Assembly: GCF_001426905.1 (NCBI RefSeq)
Contig: NZ_LMFQ01000026.1
Span: forward strand, 124,001-188,000
Source: Caulobacter sp. Root1455
GTDB lineage: Bacteria; Pseudomonadota; Alphaproteobacteria; Caulobacterales; Caulobacteraceae
Length of the DNA stretch: 64,000 nt
Reading direction: 5' to 3'
Below the pieces are notes generated by a model. The model made no database searches. It worked only from the letters and a program-made list of their open reading frames with translations, and had not been told where the DNA came from. Shown here one piece after another: positions 56,213 to 64,000 of this stretch. Each line of letters begins with the position of its first letter. Position 1 is the stretch's first letter. A program made the position numbers and the translations under genes.

Positions 56213-58186
56213 TCATCCCTCCGTCTGCGCCGTACCCCCCGGCGCGACGTCGCCGACATCCCCTTCCCCCTCGTCCGGCGCGTCCGGCAGCGGCATCGGC
56301 CGCTCGATCCTCGCCCGGATCTCCGGGTCCTTCAGCAGCGCCACCCGCATCACCTCGCGCGCCCTCGGCGCCGCCGCGCTGGAGCCGAACTGGCCGCCGT
56401 GCTCGATGATCACCGACAGGGCGTAGCGGGGATCGTCGTAAGGGGCGAAGGCGATGAACAGGTTGTGGTCCTTCAGCTTCCAGGCGATCCCCTGGTTGCT
56501 GCGCGAGGCCCCGGCCGCGTACTGGCGCACCTGGGCCGTGCCGGTCTTGCCGGCCATCTTGACGTCGCCCAGGCCCAGCTGGCTCTGCTTGAAGGCCCCG
56601 CCGGTCGGGTCGTTGGCCACGGCCGCCATGCCGGCCCGGACGATCTCCAGGTGTTCCTGGCTGAACGGCAGGTCGGCCACGGCGTCGCCGTGCGGCTGCT
56701 CGACCCCGCCCACCGACTTGACCAGGCGCGGATTGAGCGCCTTGCGGCCATTGGCCAGCCGCGCGGTCATCACCGCCAGCTGCAGGGCGTTGACGTTGAT
56801 ATAGCCCTGGCCGATCCCGTACGGCACGCTGTCGCCGGGATGCCAGACCGGGTCGCGCTTGAAGGCCTTCTTCTTCCAGGCGCGCGTGCCGACCAGGCCC
56901 TTCTTCTGGCCCGGAATGCCGATGTCGAAGGTCCCGCCATAGCCGAAGGCCTTGGCCGCGGCGGCGATCGGGTCGGGCCCGATGCGCAGGGCCATCTGGT
57001 AGAAATAGACGTCGCAGCTGTTCTTGATGGCCGCGTGCATGTCCTGCACGCCATGGCCGCCCTTCTTGTGGCAGTGCCAGACCCGGCCGCCGAACGCCCA
57101 GCCGCCGGTGCAGGTCACCCGCTCGGTCGGGTCCACCCCCGCCGTCAGAGCCGCCATGGCCACGGTCGGCTTGAAGGTCGAGCCGGGCGGGTAGGTGCCG
57201 GTCATCACCTTGTCCAGCAACGGCTTGCGCTCGTATTCGGCCAGGGCCTTGTACTCGGGGCCCGACAGGCCCTTCACGAAGCGGTTGGCGTCGAAGCTGG
57301 GGGCCGAGGCCATGGCCAGCAGGTCGCCGTTGCGGCAGTCCATGACCACGATCGCCCCGCTCTCGTCGCCCATCACCTCCAGGGCGCGGTTCTGGATGTC
57401 GGCGTCGAGGGTCAGGCGGATGTCGGCGCCGGGCTTGGCCGGGATGTCGCCCTCGGGGTCCAGGCGCACGGTGCGGCCCTGGGCGTCGACCTCGGCCTTG
57501 TTGGCCCCGGCCTGGCCGCGCAGGGGGCCGTCGAACGCCTTCTCGACCCCCAGCTTGCCGATCCGGAAGCCCGGATGGTGAAGCAGCGCCTGGTCCTGGG
57601 TCGGATCGGCCTTGGCCTTTTCCAGGTCGCGGTCCGAGACCTTGGCCACATAGCCGATCACGTGGGCGAAGGCCCCGCCGAACGGATAGACCCGCACCTC
57701 GCCCATGTCGGCGGTGACGCCCGGCAGCTCCGGGGCGCGGATGTTGACGCGGGAGAACTCCTCCCAGGTCAGGTCCTCCATCACCGCCACCGGGGCCTTC
57801 TTGGGCGCGCGGGCCAGGTCCTTGAGCAGGCGCGAGCGGCGGGCCGGATCGATCGGCGCCAGCTGGGCCAGTTCGTCCAGGGTGGTCTCGGCGTCGAAGC
57901 CGTCGTCCTTGGCGACCAGCAGGCGGAAGTTGGGCCGGTTGGAGGCCAGGGCCACGCCGTTGCGGTCGTAGATCGCCCCGCGCGGCGGCGAGACCAGGCG
58001 GTAGTTGAACTGGTTGCCGGCCGAAAGCTTCTGGTAGCGCCGGGCCTCGACCAGCTGCAGCTGGGCCAGGCGGCCGCCCAGGGTCAGCAGCCCGACGCCG
58101 GCCAGGCCGCCCATCAGGAACGCGCGGCGGTGGAACATGCCCTGCCGCTCGTTGACCTCGGAAAAGAAGATCGTTGGCTCGTTCAT
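56213..58186 (-). CDS. mrdA: penicillin-binding protein 2 (cell elongation transpeptidase)
   Basis: 657 residues. Membrane anchor FLMGGLAGVGLLTLGGRLAQ near residue 35. The dimerisation region contains SPPRGAIYDRNGVALASNRP. Transpeptidase motifs: catalytic Ser in TYPPGSTFKPTVAMAALTAG (about 335), SxN-type KNSCDVYFYQM (about 389) and KTGTAQ (about 543). PBP2 cross-links peptidoglycan during sidewall growth and works with RodA. Neither rodA nor mreBCD is adjacent, unlike the common cluster, so this may be a second or relocated copy. Confidence 0.93.
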   Translation of the reverse strand: MNEPTIFFSEVNERQGMFHRRAFLMGGLAGVGLLTLGGRLAQLQLVEARRYQKLSAGNQFNYRLVSPPRGAIYDRNGVALASNRPNFRLLVAKDDGFDAETTLDELAQLAPIDPARRSRLLKDLARAPKKAPVAVMEDLTWEEFSRVNIRAPELPGVTADMGEVRVYPFGGAFAHVIGYVAKVSDRDLEKAKADPTQDQALLHHPGFRIGKLGVEKAFDGPLRGQAGANKAEVDAQGRTVRLDPEGDIPAKPGADIRLTLDADIQNRALEVMGDESGAIVVMDCRNGDLLAMASAPSFDANRFVKGLSGPEYKALAEYERKPLLDKVMTGTYPPGSTFKPTVAMAALTAGVDPTERVTCTGGWAFGGRVWHCHKKGGHGVQDMHAAIKNSCDVYFYQMALRIGPDPIAAAAKAFGYGGTFDIGIPGQKKGLVGTRAWKKKAFKRDPVWHPGDSVPYGIGQGYINVNALQLAVMTARLANGRKALNPRLVKSVGGVEQPHGDAVADLPFSQEHLEIVRAGMAAVANDPTGGAFKQSQLGLGDVKMAGKTGTAQVRQYAAGASRSNQGIAWKLKDHNLFIAFAPYDDPRYALSVIIEHGGQFGSSAAAPRAREVMRVALLKDPEIRARIERPMPLPDAPDEGEGDVGDVAPGGTAQTEG

Positions 58187-58480
58187 CGCGCCGCCCCGCC
58201 AGGGGGCGTCACGACGGTCTCGAACGGCGTCGCTCGACAGCGCGACGGCGTCGCGGCGGCCAGGGAAATCATGATGTGGGGCGGCCGCGGGCTAGGGTTG
58301 ATCCGCCCTCAGAGTGGACCCGCGCGCGCCGCCGTCAATGGTCAGGCTTCAGCCCGGCGAACAACATTTCCGTGAACGCCGGAAGACGCCGCCCGCCGGC
58401 CGGGCGGCGTTCACGACAGAGCGGCCGCCGGAGCGATCCGGTGGTCGCCTTGCCTCGCCGTCCCTCGCGGGAAAACGCGA

Positions 58481-58672
58481 TCAGGTGCTGCCGCCGACCC
58501 TCAGGCTGATGCCCCAGCCCAGCACCAGCCCGCAGATCGACAGGACGAGCGCCGCCAGCCCCGCCACGGAGATCAGGACGGTGACGAAGGTGATCGGCTG
58601 GATCAGGACCCAGGGAAGGATCATCACGGCGAGCGAGATCAGTATGGCCACGATGTACAGGAAGATACGCAT
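58481..58672 (-). CDS. small two-helix membrane protein
   Basis: 63 residues from ATG 58670-58672; an alternative ATG at 58684 adds MGHF but would sit directly on the AAGGA. Hydrophobic segments RIFLYIVAILISLAVMILPW and VTVLISVAGLAALVLSICGL span the membrane. Unknown function. A candidate EcfG promoter lies upstream, so stress induction is possible. Confidence 0.6.
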   Translation of the reverse strand: MRIFLYIVAILISLAVMILPWVLIQPITFVTVLISVAGLAALVLSICGLVLGWGISLRVGGST

Positions 58673-58699
58673 GAAATGCCCCATTCCTTGTTGTCCCGG

Positions 58700-58725
58700 A
58701 ACGTTGACATAGAAAGCCCGATTCC
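58700..58725 (-). promoter_or_regulatory. EcfG (SigT)-like promoter of the small membrane protein gene
   Basis: On the minus strand GGAAT is followed after exactly 17 bases by CGTT. This matches the EcfG consensus GGAAC-N16-17-CGTT except for the last -35 base. It sits about 28 bases before the start codon. Confidence 0.4.
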
Positions 58726-58911
58726 ACAACTTTGATGAGAGGTGAAGCTAAAGCTCGCGCAATCGGACCCGTGAGCCGGGGCGCGGCTCCCGCGGCGGCC
58801 GACAAACAGCCCGTTCGGGGTTTTGTCGGATTGCTCGGTCAGGCCACGGACCATAAGACTCGACGCTGAGAAGCCGGCCGGTCGGCCGGACGTGCTCGGG
58901 AGCCAGACGCC

Positions 58912-60162
58912 TTGGACGCGCCTCTGCTGAACCTGCTGGTCGCGCTCGGCGTGGGTCTGCTGATCGGGACGGGCCGCGAGCGCGCCATGGACGGCGCGAT
59001 GAGGCCGGCCGACGCGGGCGTGCGCACCTTCTCCATCGCGGCCCTCGGCGGCGCCGTGGCGATCGCCTGCGGCGGCGTCGTGCTGCTGGCGGTCCTGGCC
59101 GTCGCCATCACCGCCCTGGTGGGCTTGAGCTACTGGCGCAACCACGAGCAGGAGGGGGCCGGACTGACGACCGAGTTCTCGCTGCTGCTGACGGTGCTGG
59201 CCGGCGGCCTGGCCATGAAGGCTCCCTCGGCCGCCGGCGCGGTGGCCATCGTCACCGCCCTGCTGCTGTCCAGCCGCGAGCGCCTGCATCACTTCGTGCG
59301 CACGGTCCTGACCGAGGACGAGGTGCGTTCGGCCCTGATCCTGGGCGCGGCCCTGATCGTGGTCATGCCGCTGCTGCCCGACCAGCAGATGGGCCCCTAC
59401 GCGGCGCTCAATCCCAAGTCGATCTGGCGGCTGGTGGTGCTGGTGCTGTTGATCGGCGCGATCGGCCACCTGGCCACGCGGGTGCTGGGCTCGCGGTTCG
59501 GCCTGCCGATCTCGGGCCTGGCCTCGGGCTTCGTGTCGAGTTCGGCGACCATCGGGGCCATGGGCGCGCGGGCGGCCAAGGATCCGAAGGTCATGACCTC
59601 GGCCGTGGCCGGCGCGGTGCTCTCCACCGTCGCCACCGTGCTCCAAATGGCCGTGGTGGTGGGGGCCACCAGCCAGTCCGCCCTGCAGGCCATGGCCGCC
59701 CCGCTGATCGGCGCCGGCCTGGCCGCCGCGGGCTATGGCGCGATCTTCACCATCGCGGCCCTGCGGACCCCGCCGCCGAAGGAGGCGCAGCAGTCCGACA
59801 GCGCGTTCAGCCTGTCGGGCGCGCTGATCTTCGCCCTGACCCTGTCGGTGGTGCTGCTGGCCTCCGCCGCCCTGCGCGCGGAGTTCGGGGAGACCGGCGC
59901 GATCCTGGCGGCCGCCGTCGCCGGCTTCGTCGACACCCACGCGCCGGCGATCTCGACCGCCTCGCTAGCGGCCAACGGCCGGATGCCGGCGCAGGACGTC
60001 GTCATCCCGATCCTGGCCGGCTTCACCACCAACACCATCACCAAGATCGTCGTGGCCACGACCAGCGGCGGCCGCGCGTTCGCTTTGAGGGTGGCCCCCG
60101 GCGTCGTCCTGGTGGCCGCCGCCGCCTGGGTCGGCGCCCTGATCGGTCACGTCGCCAACTAA
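58912..60162 (+). CDS. MgtC/SapB-related DUF4010 membrane protein
   Basis: 416 residues from TTG 58912. The N-terminal MgtC-like helix block shows GVGLLIGTGRERAMDGAMRP and ADAGVRTFSIAALGGAVAIA, with VGLSYWRNH. DUF4010 follows (about 160-416, ten or so helices in all): GLPISGLASGFVSSSATIGA and GFVDTHAPAISTASLAANGR. Integral membrane protein of unclear function; MgtC relatives are linked to magnesium and acid stress. PPK2 follows 11 bases later, so the two form an operon. Confidence 0.87.
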   Translation: MDAPLLNLLVALGVGLLIGTGRERAMDGAMRPADAGVRTFSIAALGGAVAIACGGVVLLAVLAVAITALVGLSYWRNHEQEGAGLTTEFSLLLTVLAGGLAMKAPSAAGAVAIVTALLLSSRERLHHFVRTVLTEDEVRSALILGAALIVVMPLLPDQQMGPYAALNPKSIWRLVVLVLLIGAIGHLATRVLGSRFGLPISGLASGFVSSSATIGAMGARAAKDPKVMTSAVAGAVLSTVATVLQMAVVVGATSQSALQAMAAPLIGAGLAAAGYGAIFTIAALRTPPPKEAQQSDSAFSLSGALIFALTLSVVLLASAALRAEFGETGAILAAAVAGFVDTHAPAISTASLAANGRMPAQDVVIPILAGFTTNTITKIVVATTSGGRAFALRVAPGVVLVAAAAWVGALIGHVAN

Positions 60163-60173
60163 GGAAAACTTCC

Positions 60174-61025
60174 ATGGCCAAGGCGAAATCCGGCGACGAG
60201 GAAAAGCCCCCAGGCAAGTCGGCGGGCAAATCCGGCGGCAAGCCGGAGAAGATGAAGACCAAGGCCTATCTGGAGACGCTGCTGAAGTTGCAGGTCGAGC
60301 TCTGCCGCCTGCAGGACTGGGTCAAGGAGACCGGCGCGCGGGTCATCGTGGTGCTGGAGGGACGGGACGCCGCCGGCAAGGGCGGCTTCATCAAGGCCCT
60401 GACCGAGCGGGTCAGCCCGCGCGTGTTCCGGGTGGCCGCCCTGCCCGCCCCCAGCGAGCGCGAAAAGACCCAGCTGTTCATGCAGCGCTACATCGCCCAC
60501 TTCCCGGCGGGCGGCGAGATCGTGATCTTCGACCGCAGCTGGTACAACCGGGCCGGCGTCGAATACGTGATGGGCTTCTGCTCGAAGGACGAACACCGCG
60601 ACTTCCTGGAGGCCTGCCCCAAGGCCGAACGCTGGATCGCCGGCTCCGGCATCATCCTGATCAAGATCTGGCTGGAGGTCGGGATGGAGGAGCAGGACAG
60701 GCGCTTCCACGCCCGCGTCAACGATCCCCTGCGCCAGTGGAAGCTGAGCCCGATGGACGTGGAGTCCTATTCGCGCTGGTACGACTACTCCCGGGCCCGC
60801 GACCAGATGCTGGCGGCCACCGACCGCGAGGAGGCCCCCTGGCACATCCTGCGCTCGGACGACAAGAAGCGCGCGCGCCTCAACGGCATCGCCCACATCC
60901 TCTCGCTGATCCCCTACGAGAAGATCGACCGCCCGAAGGTCCAGCTGCCCAAGCGGTCGGACAAGCACAAGTACGACGACCAGAGCATTCTCGAAGGCCG
61001 CCGCATGGTGCCCACGCCGTATTGA
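60174..61025 (+). CDS. ppk2: polyphosphate kinase 2 (PPK2)
   Basis: 283 residues. Lys-rich N-terminus, then the Walker A motif VIVVLEGRDAAGKGGFIKAL, the Walker B EIVIFDRSWYNRAGVEYVMG, and the lid-type arginine segment GIILIKIWLEVGMEEQDRRF. C-terminal PWHILRSDDKKRARLNGIAH. PPK2 transfers phosphate between polyphosphate and nucleoside phosphates, often making GTP or ADP/ATP from polyP. Eleven bases downstream of the DUF4010 gene. Confidence 0.95.
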   Translation: MAKAKSGDEEKPPGKSAGKSGGKPEKMKTKAYLETLLKLQVELCRLQDWVKETGARVIVVLEGRDAAGKGGFIKALTERVSPRVFRVAALPAPSEREKTQLFMQRYIAHFPAGGEIVIFDRSWYNRAGVEYVMGFCSKDEHRDFLEACPKAERWIAGSGIILIKIWLEVGMEEQDRRFHARVNDPLRQWKLSPMDVESYSRWYDYSRARDQMLAATDREEAPWHILRSDDKKRARLNGIAHILSLIPYEKIDRPKVQLPKRSDKHKYDDQSILEGRRMVPTPY

Positions 61026-61088
61026 GGGTCCCCCGCTAGAGGTGATCGAAGCGCTGGGGCGGGGCGACATTCAAGCGCCGTGCGTGGT

Positions 61089-61192
61089 CCTCGTCCTTCG
61101 ACAGGCTCAGGATGAGCACCAATGTGGGATGAGGACCAATGTGCGGGCCTCGACAGTAGAAATCCTCATCCTGAGCTTGTCGAAGGACGAGG
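61089..61192. repeat. REP-like palindrome pair (copy 3 of 4)
   Basis: Unit A 61089-61117 (with CAGGCTC instead of CAAGCTC) and unit B 61164-61192, inverted. Unit B contains the stop codon and the last coding bases of the GIY-YIG gene on the minus strand. Confidence 0.9.
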
Positions 61193-61483
61193 ATTTCGGC
61201 TCCGCGAGAGGCCGGGAAGCGCCTCCCAGTCCCCTCGGATCACCGCTTCCTTCTTGGCCCGGCTCCAACCCTTGAGCCGACGCTCGGCGGCGATGGCGTC
61301 CACGATCAGATCGAAGTGCTCGGCCCAGACCACCTCGACCGGGCGACGCTTGTAGGTGAAGGCCCTGGGATCAAGCCCCGCGTTGTGCTCAGAGGCGCGA
61401 CCCTGGGGGTCGTCACCCCGGTGGGAGCCGACATAGTACATCCCGTCTGAGCATCTCAGTATGTAAACCCAGGCGCCGTGCAC
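61166..61483 (-). CDS. GIY-YIG-family endonuclease (UPF0213-like)
   Basis: 105 residues from GTG 61481-61483. The GIY-YIG domain is AWVYILRCSDGMYYVGSHRG, Arg in the first helix (GRASEHNAG), then FTYKRRPVEVVWAEHFDLIV and AIAAERRLKGWSRAKKEAVI with the metal-binding Glu. The ribosome-binding site (AAGGACGAGG) is in unit A of the repeat at 61486. At the other end the codons for RNPRPSTSSG and the stop are inside unit B of the pair at 61164. Function of small stand-alone members is unknown; the exact bracketing by repeats suggests a linked element. Confidence 0.9.
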   Translation of the reverse strand: MHGAWVYILRCSDGMYYVGSHRGDDPQGRASEHNAGLDPRAFTYKRRPVEVVWAEHFDLIVDAIAAERRLKGWSRAKKEAVIRGDWEALPGLSRSRNPRPSTSSG

Positions 61484-61485
61484 GA

Positions 61486-61589
61486 CCTCGTCCTTCGACA
61501 AGCTCAGGATGAGGTCGAATTTAAAGCCTATCGCCTTGGTTGCAAGGCGCCCGCCATTCTCCTCATCCTGAGCCTGTCGAAGGACGAGG
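61486..61589. repeat. REP-like palindrome pair (copy 4 of 4)
   Basis: Unit A 61486-61514 and unit B 61561-61589 in opposite orientation (B has GAGCCTGTCG). Unit A lies two bases upstream of the GTG start of the GIY-YIG gene. With copy 3 it brackets that gene. Confidence 0.9.
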
Positions 61590-61618
61590 AGAACGCACCT
61601 AACGCTGAAACCGACCGC

Positions 61619-62254
61619 TCACCCCCCGTCCTGCGGCGGCAGCTTCGCCAGGTGTTCATAGACCTTCGCCGAGCCCATCCCGCGGCGACGCAGGATCACC
61701 CAGAGCTGGTTGATCGTCAGGTCCGTTCGATGGACCTGGTCGGTATGGGCGTAGGCGATGGATCCCGACCCCATTTGCGGCGCGCCGGGCAGATAGACGG
61801 CGTGCCAGTCACCCACCGGGGCTTCGATCAGCAGGCCCAGGGCCCAGCCCGCGTCGGTGGGGACCAGGACGATCGGCATCTCGGCCGCGCCCTCCGTCCC
61901 CAGATTCTTGGCCATGTCCTGGATCAGGCTGAACTGCGGAAGCGCCGCGGCGACCCCGCTCTGTATCCAGGTCAGGAAGGACTGGCCCATCCGGGTCCGC
62001 GCGATCAGGCCGACCAGGAAGGCGCTCAGGATCAGGCCGATCACCGTGACGATCGTGCTGGCCGCGACCCCCGCGACGGTGGTGACCCCCAGGGACTCGA
62101 CCAGCGGCTCGGTGACGTGCCGCATCAGGCCGACGACCTTGCTCACGACAAAGACCACGAAGACGATCGGCAGCAGGAACAGCGCCCCGCCGACGACGGT
62201 CGTGCGAACGAACTCCAGCGCCTTGTCCAGGGCTTCCTCGTAATCGCGCCTCAT
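61619..62254 (-). CDS. DUF502-family membrane protein
   Basis: 211 residues with two membrane helices (GGALFLLPIVFVVFVVSKVV and GVAASTIVTVIGLILSAFLV) then a soluble domain containing IPQFSLIQDMAKNLG-like text (LPQFSLIQDMAKNLGTEGAA) and PIVLVPTDAGWALGLLIEAP, YLPGAPQMGSGSIAYAHTDQ. This matches the DUF502 pattern, widespread in bacteria and plants (COV family), function unknown. ATG 62252-62254 is preferred by family alignment. Confidence 0.88.
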   Translation of the reverse strand: MRRDYEEALDKALEFVRTTVVGGALFLLPIVFVVFVVSKVVGLMRHVTEPLVESLGVTTVAGVAASTIVTVIGLILSAFLVGLIARTRMGQSFLTWIQSGVAAALPQFSLIQDMAKNLGTEGAAEMPIVLVPTDAGWALGLLIEAPVGDWHAVYLPGAPQMGSGSIAYAHTDQVHRTDLTINQLWVILRRRGMGSAKVYEHLAKLPPQDGG

Positions 62255-63173
62255 GACGCCTCGCTCGTCGATGGCCGATCGGCGGCGCTCACCCCGGCGG
62301 CTCGTCCGGGCATGGGGTTCGGGCGGCGCTCGACAGGTCGTGAAATCGGCATGACATCTCCCTGGACGCCGCGATCTTGGACCAGCCTTCCCGAAAGTGG
62401 ATCAGGCGAAACCCTAGCGCCCGCCGGGGCGGTGAACCGTCGCCTTGCGGCTTCGGCGACGGGGGGCTCGCGCACATGGCTCTAAACAGTTGTCATCCCG
62501 GACGAGCGCGCAGCGCGAAGATCCGGGACCGATGCGTGAACTCAGCGCTTCCGGCGGTCCCGGATCGGCGGCCCTTCGGGCCTTGTCCGGGATGACAGCT
62601 TCTTTCGCGACGAATCCATATGGCGACGGGCGCGAAAAAACTTATCCCCATCGCTCCCGGCGTGTTTCCCGAGCGAATTCAACGCTGAAAATCCACTTAT
62701 CCTCCCCCTTTCCCGCCGCCGCATAATCAGACCACCTCGAGGCGATGGGGAGGGCGCGCGGCCAGCGACCTTCGCGGCCTTGGGGTGCGGTCGAGCGGGC
62801 GGCGCTCGTCGGCGGCGGCTTGCTCTCAAGGCGGGCCGCGACCCGCATCCTTCCAGGGCCGGCCGGGCATGGAACACAGAAACGGCGTGGGATGCGCGGG
62901 CTGGCGAGGGCCAAGGGGTGCGGTGACGCAGCCCCTCAAGGATGGAGCGTCGTTGGCTTCATCTTCCCGCCGGAGGCTTCAATCGGCGAGGCGCCAACAA
63001 CGCCAACCGTCGGGCGCTTCCGGATAACGACCGCGCGGAGCGTCGGTCTGAGTCGAAACGGTACTTCTACAAAAGCTTCCGGGCCCAGCCCGGCGCTCCG
63101 CATCCCTCCCCAAACTTCAGCGGCTTTCCGCGTGAGGCGGCGAAGCCATGGCCAAGCCTAGATGGAGGCACCG
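62255..63173. other. 919-base gene-poor stretch
   Basis: No gene is supported. A repeat at 62492-62596 has outer arms GTCATCCCGGA/TCCGGGATGAC and inner arms GATCCGGGACCG/CGGTCCCGGATC. The rest has open frames on several registers but without a good start, family likeness or consistent codon bias. The block at about 62740-63060 is very GC-rich with possible pairing and might be a structured RNA or a decayed gene; I could not match a known RNA. Confidence 0.4.
62492..62596. repeat. nested inverted repeat (ATCCCGG-type)
   Basis: Outer 11-base arms and inner 12-base arms pair to a long hairpin. The outer arm GTCATCCCGGA resembles the TCATCCCGG of the repeat at 35459-35580, suggesting the same broad class. 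Confidence 0.75.
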
Positions 63174-63416
63174 ATGCCCAGAACCCGGACCCGGGTCCGC
63201 AACCGCACCCGACCCCATGATCCCGACTATCCGCCCGCCCGCGCCGCGCAGCTCCGCCGCGACGTTCGCAAGAAGATGGCCAAGTTCAGGGCTTCGCTAC
63301 TGTACGAGCGACTGGTCGCCGCCGAGCGCAGCGCCGAGGCGACCTCAGCCCAGCAAAAAGCCCCCGGTCTTGCGGCCGGGGGCTCTGCTTGTTCAGCCAA
63401 CGAGAGCGAGGACTAG
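63174..63416 (+). CDS. possible small basic protein
   Basis: 80 residues from ATG 63174 with GGAGG 63163-63168. Arg/Lys-rich (RTRTRVRNRTRP, LRRDVRKKMAKFRASLLYER) with a helical centre. Third-position GC is high in the first 56 codons, then falls across the terminator of the opposite-strand kinase, so the true end may be earlier or the gene may not be real. No family recognised. Confidence 0.4.
   Translation: MPRTRTRVRNRTRPHDPDYPPARAAQLRRDVRKKMAKFRASLLYERLVAAERSAEATSAQQKAPGLAAGGSACSANESED
63355..63384 (-). terminator. rho-independent terminator of the kinase gene
   Basis: On the minus strand AGCCCCCGG and CCGGGGGCT form a 9-pair stem followed by TTTTT. It lies about 30 bases after the kinase stop codon. 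Confidence 0.88.
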
Positions 63417-64000
63417 CGGATGACCCGCGCGCCCTTGCCCTTCATCACGGCCTCGACCTCGGCCTGGCGCACCATCGAGGTGTCGCCCGGAGTGGTCATG
63501 GCCAGGGCGCCGTGAGCCGCGCCGTACTCGACGGCGGCCTGGGGGCCCTTGCCTTCCATGAAGCCGAACGCCAGGCCCGAGGCGAAGCCGTCGCCGCCGC
63601 CGACGCGGTCGTAGATCTCGAGGTTCTCGCGCATCATCGAGGCGTAGAACTCGCCGCCGGCGTACAGGATCGCCGACCAGTCGTTGACCGAGGCGGTCTT
63701 GGCGTTGCGCAGGGTGGTGGCGGCGACCTTGAAGTTCGGGAACTGCTTCACGGCCGTCTGGATCATCTTCTTGAAGTTGGCCGGATCGATCGAGCTGATG
63801 TGCTCGTCCAGGCCCTCGACTTCAAAGCCCAGGCAGGCGGTGAAGTCTTCTTCGTTGCCGATCATCACGTCCACGTACTGGGCGATGTGGCGGTTGACCT
63901 TCTGGGCCCCTTCCTTGCCGCCCTGCGACTTCCACAGGCTGGCGCGGTAGTTGAGGTCGTAGGAGATCACGGTGCCGTACTTGCGGGCCACTTCCACGGC
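63413..64000 (-). CDS. kdgK: PfkB-family sugar kinase, probable 2-keto-3-deoxygluconate kinase (5' truncated)
   Basis: The frame is open to the window edge; 195 residues of the C-terminal two thirds are seen and the true start is outside. PfkB signature region: catalytic Asp in YDRVGGGDGFASGLAFGFME (G-x-G-D). TVISYDLNYRASLWKSQGGK (phosphate-donor side) and VDVMIGNEEDFTACLGFEVE match KDG kinase-type members. KdgK phosphorylates 2-keto-3-deoxygluconate to KDPG in uronate breakdown, consistent with the transporter, hydratase and alpha-glucuronidase genes of the window. Other PfkB sugar kinases cannot be ruled out. Confidence 0.8.
   Translation of the reverse strand, partial: AVEVARKYGTVISYDLNYRASLWKSQGGKEGAQKVNRHIAQYVDVMIGNEEDFTACLGFEVEGLDEHISSIDPANFKKMIQTAVKQFPNFKVAATTLRNAKTASVNDWSAILYAGGEFYASMMRENLEIYDRVGGGDGFASGLAFGFMEGKGPQAAVEYGAAHGALAMTTPGDTSMVRQAEVEAVMKGKGARVIR

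Noticed and set aside
13425..61589. Repeated 29-base palindromes considered as a CRISPR array
   Set aside because: They occur as widely spaced inverted pairs without regular spacers or cas genes.
62740..63060. Possible RNase P RNA or other housekeeping RNA
   Set aside because: I could not find the conserved core blocks of RNase P, tmRNA or SRP RNA, so no call is made.

Overview
The window is high-GC, gene-dense DNA from an alphaproteobacterium, most likely Caulobacter or a close relative in the Caulobacteraceae. This rests on a large carboxypeptidase-like-domain TonB receptor, a plant-hemicellulose and uronate gene set, EcfG (SigT)-type promoter motifs, clustered GANTC methylation sites upstream of an HU gene, and several families of palindromic intergenic repeats. 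I see no rRNA, tRNA, CRISPR array, prophage or classical insertion sequence. All assignments come from reading the sequence and were not checked by database search.

Positions 1-22,400 are mainly a polysaccharide-utilisation region. It holds the end of a FadR-type regulator, a GH115 alpha-glucuronidase and GH3 glycosidase operon divergent from an SGNH esterase-like hydrolase, a 1259-residue secreted LamG-type protein of unknown activity, an HU protein, a LytTR/histidine-kinase pair, a TonB receptor, and an aldose 1-epimerase/SDR pair. A palindromic operator with an ACCGGT core, probably for a LacI-type repressor not present here, recurs at 6.93, 8.44, 20.37 and 52.03 kb. The last copy lies upstream of a hydratase-like gene and a hexuronate-type MFS transporter. 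A probable 2-keto-3-deoxygluconate kinase sits at the right edge. Together these fit glucuronoxylan/uronate catabolism.

Positions 22,400-32,000 contain a RutA-like/RutB-like/M20-peptidase operon, an arsenic operon (arsR, two unrelated arsenate reductases and an aquaglyceroporin, with no pump) abutting a pho-box-controlled pstS, and cell-wall genes (a DUF882/M15 protein and an L,D-transpeptidase).

Positions 32,000-52,000 look like a stress and storage-sugar region. There is a GT4 glycosyltransferase behind an EcfG-like promoter, a glycogen-debranching-type enzyme, a GH15 enzyme, and an otsB-otsA-ku operon behind an EcfG-like promoter. A BlaI/BlaR1-type pair with an unusual coiled-coil C-terminus and an mmcQ-ligD operon follow. 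The NHEJ genes ku and ligD therefore lie within 9 kb of each other, with ku 2 bases behind trehalose-6-phosphate synthase.

Positions 52,000-64,000 hold the uronate import/hydratase pair, an oxidoreductase/UPF0303 pair, a PBP2, a MgtC/DUF4010 membrane protein, a PPK2 kinase, a GIY-YIG nuclease whose two ends are written into palindromic repeats, a DUF502 protein, a gene-poor stretch, and the truncated sugar kinase.
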